The translations under genes and the position numbers were made by a program. Under the pieces are notes generated by a model. That model worked only from the letters and a program-made list of their open reading frames with translations, searched no databases and was not told the origin of the DNA. 64,000 nt of DNA from CAIYPG01 sp903864555 (GTDB lineage: Bacteria; Pseudomonadota; Gammaproteobacteria; Burkholderiales; SG8-39): positions 124,001 to 188,000 of the forward strand of contig CANJJT010000001.1 in assembly GCA_947474715.1 (NCBI GenBank), read 5' to 3'. Below are positions 50,624 through 59,498 of the stretch, piece after piece (positions within the stretch are counted from its first letter, which is position 1; the number at the start of each line of letters is the position of its first letter).

Positions 50624-51172
50624 ATGGCCCATGCCTACAACCTCAAGGAATTTCAGGAATCGCTGGCGCAGCGGCTGCGTGAGGCGCATGCCGCACCCAT
50701 GCCCGATTCGCGTCTGGCGGTGACCTGCGGACGGCGACAGTGGCTGCTCAGGCTGGACCAGGTGGGCGAAATCCTGCCGCTCAGCGTGACCGGTGGCAAG
50801 ATCACCCCGGTGCCGCTGACCCAGTCCTGGTATGCCGGCCTTGCCAATGTGCGTGGCAAACTGGTCAGTGTGGCCGACCTTGGACTTTTTACCGGTGAAG
50901 AGCCGGTGTCGCGCACGCCGGCTGCACGCATCGTGCTGCTCGCCGAACGCTACCAGTTTCACTGCGCGCTGCTGGTGGAGCGCATGGTGGGCTTGCGCAA
51001 CCGCGCGCGATTTATCGATGCCGGCCTGGCTGAACCTCCGGCTGGACCTGTCTGGCAGGGCAGCCCGCTGCGCGACAGTGACGGTGGCCTGTGGCAGGAG
51101 CTCGATGTGGGTGAGCTGATCAACGACGAAACCTTCCGCCACGCCGGCCGGCCTGTGCCGGCCGCAGCGTAA
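50624..51172 (+). CDS. pilI: CheW-like adaptor PilI
   Basis: A 182-residue CheW-domain protein linking receptor PilJ to kinase PilL. The domain spans about residues 25-175: LLRLDQVGEILPL, GLANVRGKLVSVADLG (about 70-85) and CALLVERMVGLRNRARF (about 112-128) are the usual CheW core strands. It is 33 bases after pilH and 14 bases before pilJ. Confidence 0.92.
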   Translation: MAHAYNLKEFQESLAQRLREAHAAPMPDSRLAVTCGRRQWLLRLDQVGEILPLSVTGGKITPVPLTQSWYAGLANVRGKLVSVADLGLFTGEEPVSRTPAARIVLLAERYQFHCALLVERMVGLRNRARFIDAGLAEPPAGPVWQGSPLRDSDGGLWQELDVGELINDETFRHAGRPVPAAA

Positions 51173-51186
51173 GCCAGGAGAAAAGC

Positions 51187-53298
51187 ATGGCAATCAATTG
51201 GACCATCGGAAAAAAGGGCAAGTCAGGCGCCACGCCTGCGCCTGACAGTGGTGCCGCTCAACACGCCGCGCGCAGTCGCCAGCTTCCCCTCATTGGCGGC
51301 TTGCCGGTGACCCGGCAATACACCTTGCTCGGTGTGATGTTGCTGGCGCTGGCAGCCATTGCCGGCGCCTTCGTGGTCGTCGACTATCGTGAAGCCACGT
51401 ATGGCGCCGGCTATGTCTCCACCGCTGCCGACATGCGCATGCTCAGCCAGCGCATCGCCAAGGCCACCCAGAGCGGCCTGTCCGGCAATGCCCTGGCCTT
51501 CCGCCAGTTGCAGGAATCGCGTGACCAGTTTGTCGCTTCGCTCACCCTGCTCATGCAGGGCGGCGAGATCGAGGGCCGCCGCATTCCGCCCAGCCCCGAT
51601 TCGCTGCAGCCGTTGCTGGACGGGCTCAACCGCGAATGGGAAAAGACCGAGCGCAACCTCGGGCAAATCCTGCCGCAGCAGAAGAACCTCGCCGGCCTGG
51701 GGGCTGCCGTGCGCTCCATCAACAACAACAATCCGGCCCTGCTCGACATGGCCGAGCAGGTGCAGGCGCTGAAGGCCCAGGCGGGTGCGGCGCAGAAGGA
51801 GATTGCCACGGCCGGCCAGTTGATCAGTCTCAGCCAGCGAATGGCGCGCAGCGCCAATACCATGCTTGCCGGTGACGACGCTGATCCGGAAGCCGCTGTG
51901 GCCATGATGCGGGAGGCCGAGGCCTTTGGCACCCTGCTGGCAAGCCTGCGCCGGCCTGAAGGCGCAGCCGCGCAGACCCCGCGAGAGACCCAGGTGCAGG
52001 TGAAGCTGGCAGAACTGGACCGCGCCCACCGTACCTACCAGGCGGCCGCCGCGGCGGTGGTTGCCAACCTCGCCCCGCTGGCAGCAGCCAAGAATGCCGC
52101 GCGCCGGGTGGTGGATGATTCCGAGGCCTTGCTGGCCGCCACTGGCCGGGTGGTTGGCGCCTACGAAGCGCGGCTGGCAGCGCGCTCACGCAACTTCATC
52201 GTGCTGGCCGTGGTCAGCCTGCTGGGCGCCGTGGTGGTGTGGATGATGGTGCAGGTCTACGTCAACGACGAACGACGCCGCACCGAAGCTTCGATGGCGC
52301 AGAACAAGGCCAACGAGTCAGCCATCCTGCGCCTGATGAACGGAATGGACGAACTCTCCAGCGGCGATCTGCGCGTGCGCGCCACTGTCACCGAGGACAT
52401 CACCGGCGCGATTGCCGACTCGGTCAACGTCACCATCGAGGAGTTATCCAAGCTGGTGGCGCGCATCAATTCTTCCGCTGCGCAGGTGACCTCGGCGACC
52501 GAGGCGGCGCAACGCACCTCCTCCCGGCTGCTGGCTGCTGCGGAATACCAGTCGCGCGAGATCCAGCAGACCACCGCTTCGGTGCTGGGCATGGCGCGTG
52601 TCATGGGCAACATGACGCAAAGTGCCACCGAGTCGGCAGGCGTGGCCGGGCAGTCGCTGGATGCCGTACGCAAGGGCGCCGAGGCGGTGCACAACGCCAT
52701 CTCCGGCATGCACGAGATCCGCGAGCAGATCCAGGAGACCGCCAAGCGCATCAAGCGCCTGGGCGAGTCATCCCAGGAGATCAGCGAAATCGTCGATCTC
52801 ATTTCCGACATCACCGAGCAGACCAATGTGCTGGCGCTGAATGCCGCCATTCAGGCTGCCAGTGCCGGCGAGGCCGGGCGTGGCTTTGCCGTGGTGGCCG
52901 AAGAAGTGCAGCGGCTGGCCGAACGATCGGCCGGCGCCACCAAGCAGATCGGCGGGATCGTGCGCGCCATCCAGGCCGACACCCAGGACGCGGTCTCGGC
53001 GATGGAAAAGAGCACCCAGGGCGTGGTCGAGGGCGCCCGGCTCTCCGATGCAGCGGGCCGCGCGCTGGGCGAGATCGACGAGGTTTCGCGCAAGCTCGCC
53101 AACCTGATTGCCGACATCAGCGCGGCCACGCGCGCGCAGTCGGACACGGCAACGGCCGCGGCGAGCAACATGGCTGACATCTTCAAGATCACCGAGCAGA
53201 CCACCGAGGGCACGCAACAGACGGCGGCTTCGATTATCCAGATCGCCGGCCTCGCCGAGGAGCTGAAGGAATCCGTGTCCAACTTCAAGATCGCCTGA
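51187..53298 (+). CDS. pilJ: Methyl-accepting chemotaxis protein PilJ
   Basis: A 703-residue receptor with TM1 (about residues 39-60, YTLLGVMLLALAAIAGAFVVV), a periplasmic PilJ-type helical ligand region with two four-helix modules (about 65-330), TM2 (about 337-357), HAMP (about 360-410) and a long cytoplasmic signalling coiled coil. The hairpin tip reads DITEQTNVLALNAAIQAA, followed by AGRGFAVVAEEVQRLAERS. It senses surface contact or pilus state in the Pil-Chp array. N-terminal residues 1-38 are cytoplasmic and low-complexity. Confidence 0.95.
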   Translation: MAINWTIGKKGKSGATPAPDSGAAQHAARSRQLPLIGGLPVTRQYTLLGVMLLALAAIAGAFVVVDYREATYGAGYVSTAADMRMLSQRIAKATQSGLSGNALAFRQLQESRDQFVASLTLLMQGGEIEGRRIPPSPDSLQPLLDGLNREWEKTERNLGQILPQQKNLAGLGAAVRSINNNNPALLDMAEQVQALKAQAGAAQKEIATAGQLISLSQRMARSANTMLAGDDADPEAAVAMMREAEAFGTLLASLRRPEGAAAQTPRETQVQVKLAELDRAHRTYQAAAAAVVANLAPLAAAKNAARRVVDDSEALLAATGRVVGAYEARLAARSRNFIVLAVVSLLGAVVVWMMVQVYVNDERRRTEASMAQNKANESAILRLMNGMDELSSGDLRVRATVTEDITGAIADSVNVTIEELSKLVARINSSAAQVTSATEAAQRTSSRLLAAAEYQSREIQQTTASVLGMARVMGNMTQSATESAGVAGQSLDAVRKGAEAVHNAISGMHEIREQIQETAKRIKRLGESSQEISEIVDLISDITEQTNVLALNAAIQAASAGEAGRGFAVVAEEVQRLAERSAGATKQIGGIVRAIQADTQDAVSAMEKSTQGVVEGARLSDAAGRALGEIDEVSRKLANLIADISAATRAQSDTATAAASNMADIFKITEQTTEGTQQTAASIIQIAGLAEELKESVSNFKIA

Positions 53299-53305
53299 AC
53301 CGGCC

Positions 53306-56300
53306 ATGAACCGTCGCGCCGAGTTTGATGCCGGGCCATTGTCCTGGGTCAAGGCAGAAATCGACCTCGCCATGCAGCGCGGCGTGGAGGCCTTGCGTGC
53401 CTTTGCGGCCGGCGACGCGGCGCAGATTGCCAATGCGCGCGCCAGCCTGCACCAGGCCCACGGTGCGTTGCAGATCGTCGGCCTGAACGGCATCACCGAG
53501 GTCTCGAGCGAGCTCGAGGCGGTGCTGGCCGAAGTGGCGCAGGGCTCCGCGGCCGCCGGGGCGGTGGCGGTCGCCGAGCGCGGCTTTGCAGGGCTGTGCG
53601 CCCATCTGGACGGACTGATGTCCGGCCAGGCGCACCAGGCCCTGCGGCTGTTGCCGCTGTACCAGGACTTGTGTGGCGTCCGAGCCGAGGCCACCCGCCA
53701 TAAGGCCGATCCGGTGGACCTGTTCCACCCGAAGCTGGATTTCCGTCCGCCCTGGCGCGAGAAGGCGCCGCTGCAACTGCACCCCGAGGAGCTCCAGCGC
53801 CACCTGCGTGAACTGCGTGCCCGCTACATCCGCGGCTTTCTGGCCTGGATGAAGGGGGTAGCCGGAGGCGCCGCCGACATGCATGCGGTGATCGACACCA
53901 TCGAGCAGGGCCAGTCCGACCCGGCGCAGCGCGCTTTCTGGTGGGTTGCCTGCGCCAGCATGAACGCGCTGGAAAACGGTGCGCTGGAGGATGTCCCGTC
54001 TGCGGAGCAGCGGCTGCTGTGCAATCGCATCGAGGCCCAGATACGCCGGCACATCGAGGGGGCCCGCAGTACGCCGGAGCGCGTGCAGCGGGAAGTCCTC
54101 TACGTGCTGGCGCAGGCGCGTCCGGTCAATGACGTGATCCGCCTGGCCCAGCAGACCTGCCAGCTGGCTGCGTATATGCCGTCGGCCGACGCCGGCACCC
54201 CGGCGCCGGAACAGGCCCCGGCCCTGCACCGCGCCCGTGAGCAGCTGCGCCTTGCCAAGGAGGCCTGGACGCATTACGCCGCTGACACCGCCCGGCATGC
54301 AGACAGTCTCCCGGCCTATTCCGCCGCCGCGACCGAGCTCTCACTGGAGGTCGATGCACTGGACAACGCCGACCTTTCGGCATTGGCACGCCAACTGGCG
54401 CGCGCCGGCGGCAGCATTGCCGCAGATGCCAGGCTGATGAGCGAAGCCGTGGCGCTGGAAGTCGCCACCGCCGTGCTGCTGCTGGAGAATGCGCTGGACA
54501 ACCTGGCCGCCGATGCCGGAGCGCTGGGCACGGCCTTTACCGAGCAGAGCCGCTTTGTCTGCGCACGCCTGGAGTCGGCCATGGCCGGCCGTCTGCTGCG
54601 TACCGCACCTGAGATTCCCCTGCTTGATGAGATGTCGCGCCAGGCCCAGGAGCGCCTGGTGCTCGAACAGGTGGTGGGCGAGATGCAGGCCAACCTGCGT
54701 GACATCGAGCAGGTGCTGGATGCCTTCTTCCGTAACCCTGAGCAGCGTGAGCCGCTGGCCGGCGTGAAGGCTCTGGTGCACCAGCTGACCGGCGCCCTGA
54801 CCATGCTGGGTGACTCGGAAGCCCGTGATGCGCTGGCCGGTATCGAGGCCATGCTGGAGGGGTTTGGCAACCCTGCCTTCCAGCCGGCTGAGGAAGCCTC
54901 GCGGCGCGATTTCGAAACCGTTGCGCAGACCCTTTCGGCGCTGGGCTTCCACATCGCCGCCCTGGCCCGCGGCGAGAAGAGCGATTTCACCGCCATCTTG
55001 CAGCCGCGATCAAAGCCGCAGCCTCCCGCCGAGACGCAGGTGACCGAAGCGGTGGCCCCGGCCACCAGCGTGGATGCAGCCATCGCCCCGGACACCCTGG
55101 CCGCAGCGGCCGATGCAGCCCCCCCCGCGGTGAGTGACCTGAACGCCGCCCGGCTCTCCGCAGAAGCGGCAGTGGATGCGGAACTGTTGCAGGTGTTCCT
55201 TGAAGAGGCCGAGGAAGTCCTGGCCAACACGGCGGCCCAGCAGGCACGCCTGATGGCCAGCCCGGCCGATCAGGAGGCGTTGGTGTCGATACGGCGCGGC
55301 TTCCATACCCTCAAGGGCAGCGGCCGCATGGTCGGCCTGGACCGCCTTGGGGAAGCCGCATGGACCGTGGAGCAGGCGCTCAACTGGTGGTTACGCGAGG
55401 ACCGTCCCGCATCCGGTCTGGTGCTGGAATTGGTGGCTGGCGCGCATGCCTGGTTCGCCCAGACCGTCACCGACATGAGGGCGGGAGGACATGCCGGCGA
55501 CGACAGTGTGCTGACCGAGCTGGCCGAGGCCGTCAAGACTGGCAAGCCGGCGCGGTTGGGTGTGTCCGATGCTGTGCCGGCCCCTGCTGTGGTGGAGGTT
55601 GTGGCGGTGCCAGCAGTGTCGGACGTGGCGGAAGCAAGGTCGGCGAACAGCGTCGAACCGTCAGCTGCCAGGGACTCCCTGCTCGACCAGCTTACCGACA
55701 CCCCTGCCGGCATTGCCGAAACGGTCGAAGTCACCGAGACCACCAGCGTTCCTGAAGTTCCCAGTGTTCCTGGCAATGGCGCGGACACCGATGCCGCCCT
55801 GGCGGCCGCCCTGGCAGAGGACGCCAGCACTATTGCAGGCATGGCGGCAGCCTCGATGCCGGAGCCCGCAGGCGCAGGCCCGTTCGCGCAGGGGCAGGCA
55901 GGGACTGCGGCATCGAGCGACGAAGCAGGCCATGGCAACGATGGCAACCAGAGTGACGATGACGACGGCATCGACAGCGAAAACCAGCTCCAGCTGGGGG
56001 ACGCGCGTGTCAGCGTCACGGTGTTCACCCTGTTCAGCGGAGAAGCCCATGCGCTGATGAACACGCTGCGCGGCGAACATGAAACGCTGAAGATGCACGG
56101 CATCGTCACCGATGACATGATTCGCGCTGCGCATACCCTGGCGGGCATTGCCGGCACGGTGCAGCTTGCCGGCCTGCGGGCGCTGGGCTACGCGCTGGAG
56201 CATGCGCTCGAGCAACTGGCTCAGGATTCCCTGTCCGAATCCGAGCAGGCACTGGTTGGCGAGGCCATCGAGACATTGGATGGCATGGTCGAGCAGGCCG

Positions 56301-58810
56301 TGGCCCTGCGGGTGCCGGATGCGCCGCATGCCCTGATTGTGCGCCTGGAAGAAGCGGCGGTACCACGCATGCCGCAACTGCCGGACCTGCCGGTGTTCAA
56401 TGCCGATCCCGATGCATTGCTGCCGGAGGAGGAAGGTGGCCTGCAGCGGCCGGAGGATGTTCCCGCCGGTAATGCTGCGCCAGCCGTGGAAGCTGGGTCT
56501 GAATCACCGTCGGCACCGTTCACCCCGTCTGCCACGTCCACCACCCGTTCCCTGCAGCGGCGCGAGCAGCGCCTGCAGGACGAACTCGATCTGCAGCTGC
56601 TGCCATTGTTCCTCGAGGAAGCGGCTGAACTGGTGCCAGCCATCGGTCAGGACCTGCGCAACTGGCACGAGTCCGGCGAAGCCGCGCTCGGCAAAGCCAC
56701 GGGGCAGTCACTGCATCGCCGCCTGCATACGCTCAAGGGGAGTGCGCGCATGGCCGGGGCCATGGCGGTGGGTGACCTGACGCACCACATGGAATCAAAG
56801 GTGGAATCGGCACTGGCAGGCGCCAGCGCACCGGTGCTGGAAGAGCTGGACGCTTCCCATGACCGCCTGTGCGAGCTTATAGAGCGATTGCGCCATCCCC
56901 AGGCAGCCGCGGCATCCGTAGCAGTGGCAGCAGCCCCGTCGCCAGGCGAGACGGCCGAAGCCGAAGGCCCTGGTGCCCTGCCTGCCCTTGATCCGGTTGC
57001 CAGCGGCCCGGCCATGCTGCGCGTGCGCGCCGATGCCGTGGATCGCATGGTCGACCAGACCGGCGAGATCTCCATCGCACGCAGTCGGATCGAATCGGAA
57101 CTGCGCGGCCTCAAGGGTGCCATGCAGGAGCTCACCGACAACGTGCTGAGGCTGCGCGCGCAACTGCGCGAAATCGAGATCCAGGCCGAATCGCAGATGC
57201 AGGCGGCCAATCCCGCCCAGAGCGTGCATGCCGAGCTCAACGAGGGTTTCGACCCGCTCGAGTTCGACCGCTTCACGCGCTTCCAGGAACTTACGCGCAT
57301 CATGGCCGAGTCGGTCAATGACGTGCAGACCGTGCACCAGAACCTGCTGCGCTCGGTGGAAGGCACCGATGCGGCGCTGGCTGCTCAGGCACGCTTGAAC
57401 CGGGAACTGCAACAGGACCTGATGCGCGTGCGCATGGTCGCCTTCGGTACCCTCTCCGAGCGCCTTTACCGGGTGGTGCGCCAGACGGCCAAGGACGCCG
57501 GCAAGCGTGCCAACCTCGATGTGCGCGGGACCAGCGTCGAGCTGGATCGCGCCGTGCTCGAGCGCATGACCGGGCCCATTGAGCATGTGCTGCGCAATGC
57601 CGTCACCCATGGCATCGAGACGCCGGCAGCGCGCGTCTCGGTACTCAAGCCTGAGATCGGTGACATCCGCATCGAAGTGTCGCAGGAAGGCGGCGAGATG
57701 CGCATTGCATTGTCCGACGATGGCGCCGGCCTGGACCTGGCGCGCATCCGCGCCAAGGCTGTGCAATCCGGCCTGCTGGCATCCGAAGCACAGCTGGCCG
57801 ACGAGGAAGTGGCGAACGTCATTTTCCATCCGGGGTTTTCCACGGCTGCCGAGCTCACGCAATCGGCGGGTCGCGGCGTCGGCATGGATGTGGTGCGCAG
57901 CGAAGTGGCCGGGCTGGGCGGACGGATAGAACTCGGCAACCGTCCCGGACAGGGACTCACCCTGACTATCTATCTGCCGCTCACGCTGGCGCTGATGCAG
58001 GTGGTCATGGTGAGGGCTGGTACGCGCGTGGATGCACTGCCCGCCGTCATCGTCGAGCAGGTGATGCAGTACCGGCCTGAACAACTGGCCGACGTCGTGA
58101 TCCGCGGCCATGTCGAGTGGAATGGCCGTCGTTACCCCATGCGTTACCTGTCGCACCTGCTGGGCGAGCAGCACGCCGCGGCCGAAACCAGGCGGCTGGC
58201 CCCGGTGCTGCTGATGCGCAGCGGCGCCAGTGCGCTGGCGCTGCAGGTCGATGAAATCCTGGGTGGCAACCAGGAGGTGGTGGTGAAGGCCATGGGCCCG
58301 CAGTTGCAGTCGGTGCCGGGCGTGGCCGGTGTGACCCTGCTGGGTTCCGGCGAGATCGTGCTCATCCTCAATCCGGTGCCGCTGGTGGCGCTCACGGCAG
58401 CCGCAGCGCCGGCTCCGGTGTCTCCGGCTGCGGTCGATCTGCCGCCACTGGTGCTGGTGGTGGATGACTCTCTCACCGTACGCAAGATTACCGGGCGCCT
58501 GCTGGAGCGTCAGGGCTATACCGTGGCCACTGCACGCGATGGTGTGGAAGCCCTGGAAAAACTGAAGGAAGCTCGGCCCGACGTCATGCTGGTCGACATC
58601 GAAATGCCGCGCATGGATGGTTTCGAGCTGACCCGCCACCTGCGCGCTGATGCCACCCTCGCCAACCTGCCCGTCATCATGATCAGCTCGCGCACCGCAG
58701 ACAAGCACCGCAATGTCGCGCGTGAGCTGGGCGTGGACGTGTTCCTTGGCAAGCCCTATCAGGAAGATGAGCTGCTTGGCCACATCAAGGCCCTGCTCGG
58801 GGCTTCCTGA
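53306..58810 (+). CDS. pilL: Hybrid chemotaxis histidine kinase PilL/ChpA
   Basis: An 1834-residue CheA-type kinase of the Pil-Chp system. N-terminal half: several HPt-like helical modules, with candidate histidines near residue 50 (SLHQAHGAL), 666 (HTLKGSGRM), 940 (AHTLAGIAG) and 1140 (HTLKGSARM), joined by Ala/Pro-rich linkers. Then a dimerisation region (about 1230-1370), HATPase (EHVLRNAVTHG about 1426; DDGAGLDL; GRGVGMDVV about 1527), a CheW-like domain (about 1560-1690) and a C-terminal receiver (about 1712-1830) with Asp in MLVDIEMPRMDG. Fewer HPt modules than in Pseudomonas ChpA. No cheB/cheR genes follow. Confidence 0.95.
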   Translation: MNRRAEFDAGPLSWVKAEIDLAMQRGVEALRAFAAGDAAQIANARASLHQAHGALQIVGLNGITEVSSELEAVLAEVAQGSAAAGAVAVAERGFAGLCAHLDGLMSGQAHQALRLLPLYQDLCGVRAEATRHKADPVDLFHPKLDFRPPWREKAPLQLHPEELQRHLRELRARYIRGFLAWMKGVAGGAADMHAVIDTIEQGQSDPAQRAFWWVACASMNALENGALEDVPSAEQRLLCNRIEAQIRRHIEGARSTPERVQREVLYVLAQARPVNDVIRLAQQTCQLAAYMPSADAGTPAPEQAPALHRAREQLRLAKEAWTHYAADTARHADSLPAYSAAATELSLEVDALDNADLSALARQLARAGGSIAADARLMSEAVALEVATAVLLLENALDNLAADAGALGTAFTEQSRFVCARLESAMAGRLLRTAPEIPLLDEMSRQAQERLVLEQVVGEMQANLRDIEQVLDAFFRNPEQREPLAGVKALVHQLTGALTMLGDSEARDALAGIEAMLEGFGNPAFQPAEEASRRDFETVAQTLSALGFHIAALARGEKSDFTAILQPRSKPQPPAETQVTEAVAPATSVDAAIAPDTLAAAADAAPPAVSDLNAARLSAEAAVDAELLQVFLEEAEEVLANTAAQQARLMASPADQEALVSIRRGFHTLKGSGRMVGLDRLGEAAWTVEQALNWWLREDRPASGLVLELVAGAHAWFAQTVTDMRAGGHAGDDSVLTELAEAVKTGKPARLGVSDAVPAPAVVEVVAVPAVSDVAEARSANSVEPSAARDSLLDQLTDTPAGIAETVEVTETTSVPEVPSVPGNGADTDAALAAALAEDASTIAGMAAASMPEPAGAGPFAQGQAGTAASSDEAGHGNDGNQSDDDDGIDSENQLQLGDARVSVTVFTLFSGEAHALMNTLRGEHETLKMHGIVTDDMIRAAHTLAGIAGTVQLAGLRALGYALEHALEQLAQDSLSESEQALVGEAIETLDGMVEQAVALRVPDAPHALIVRLEEAAVPRMPQLPDLPVFNADPDALLPEEEGGLQRPEDVPAGNAAPAVEAGSESPSAPFTPSATSTTRSLQRREQRLQDELDLQLLPLFLEEAAELVPAIGQDLRNWHESGEAALGKATGQSLHRRLHTLKGSARMAGAMAVGDLTHHMESKVESALAGASAPVLEELDASHDRLCELIERLRHPQAAAASVAVAAAPSPGETAEAEGPGALPALDPVASGPAMLRVRADAVDRMVDQTGEISIARSRIESELRGLKGAMQELTDNVLRLRAQLREIEIQAESQMQAANPAQSVHAELNEGFDPLEFDRFTRFQELTRIMAESVNDVQTVHQNLLRSVEGTDAALAAQARLNRELQQDLMRVRMVAFGTLSERLYRVVRQTAKDAGKRANLDVRGTSVELDRAVLERMTGPIEHVLRNAVTHGIETPAARVSVLKPEIGDIRIEVSQEGGEMRIALSDDGAGLDLARIRAKAVQSGLLASEAQLADEEVANVIFHPGFSTAAELTQSAGRGVGMDVVRSEVAGLGGRIELGNRPGQGLTLTIYLPLTLALMQVVMVRAGTRVDALPAVIVEQVMQYRPEQLADVVIRGHVEWNGRRYPMRYLSHLLGEQHAAAETRRLAPVLLMRSGASALALQVDEILGGNQEVVVKAMGPQLQSVPGVAGVTLLGSGEIVLILNPVPLVALTAAAAPAPVSPAAVDLPPLVLVVDDSLTVRKITGRLLERQGYTVATARDGVEALEKLKEARPDVMLVDIEMPRMDGFELTRHLRADATLANLPVIMISSRTADKHRNVARELGVDVFLGKPYQEDELLGHIKALLGAS

Positions 58811-59199
58811 GGCATTCATTCCCGGTTTGCGCATTCGGGGTATGCCGCGCCTGCGCCCGGGCCGGCCGGTTGCTAGGGAAGGACTGAACAAGTGGGCTAT
58901 GCCCCCTTGTAGATCCCCCACGTCAGAGGAAACATTTGAACGGTGATCCTCGATTTGAGACTTGATCAGTGTTTCCCCAGGATAACGTCCGTATTGACAC
59001 CACAGATGGGTTTGGGCACAGTGCGTGGGCAATCTCTACGTTCTGGCCTGCCTTCTCAAGCTACCCCTCCCGCACCGTGGTTCCCCGCTGGGATGGTCAC
59101 TACAAAGTCACCCAAATCGCCTAGGTTGTTCGCTAACCGCGCCCGAGTTGCGCGCGGAATCTGTCCGCGCGTACTGCGGAAGCTTCAAGGAGGTCATCC
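58811..59199 (+). other. Gap and long leader before the cold-shock gene
   Basis: No protein gene is supported. GGAAACA (about 58930) can pair with TGTTTCC (about 58971), a perfect TTGACA lies at 58994-58999 without a good -10, and a strong ribosome-binding site AAGGAGGT precedes the ATG at 59200. If transcription starts near 59020, the mRNA has a leader of roughly 180 bases, in the style of cspA genes. Confidence 0.45.
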
Positions 59200-59403
59200 A
59201 TGGCTATCGGTATCGTAAAGTGGTTCAACGAAACCAAGGGTTTCGGTTTTATTCAACCCGAGGGCGAGTCGAAAGACGTATTCGTTCACATCAGTGCCGT
59301 GCAGAGTGCCGGCATGTCGACGCTCACGGAAGGCCAGCGCGTCAGCTTCGATGTGCTGACCGAGCGTGGCAAGCAGGCTGCAGGCAACCTCAAGGCAGTC
59401 TGA
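59200..59403 (+). CDS. Cold-shock protein (CspA family)
   Basis: A 67-residue nucleic-acid chaperone. RNP1 KGFGFI and RNP2 VFVHI motifs are intact within IVKWFNETKGFGFIQPEG (residues 5-22) and DVFVHISAV (about 26-34). It melts RNA secondary structure, in the cold or in general growth. The strong AAGGAGGT Shine-Dalgarno and the long leader fit post-transcriptional control. Confidence 0.95.
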   Translation: MAIGIVKWFNETKGFGFIQPEGESKDVFVHISAVQSAGMSTLTEGQRVSFDVLTERGKQAAGNLKAV

Positions 59404-59443
59404 GCAGGCAAGGCCCCGTCGACGGGGCTCCTGCAGAGAGAAG

Positions 59444-59467
59444 CGGCCCGCTGAGCGGGCCGTTTTT
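59444..59467 (+). terminator. Terminator of the cold-shock gene
   Basis: CGGCCCGC and GCGGGCCG form a perfect 8-base stem with a TGA loop, followed by TTTTT. A smaller hairpin, GCCCCGTCGACGGGGC, lies about 30 bases upstream. Confidence 0.85.
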
Positions 59468-59498
59468 CATTGTGTCCCGCCCTGCCTCCGGTGGCGAT

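Noticed and set aside
56795..59032. 745-codon minus-strand open frame opposite pilL
   Set aside because: Antisense shadow of pilL, running into the non-coding gap, with His-rich nonsense translation.
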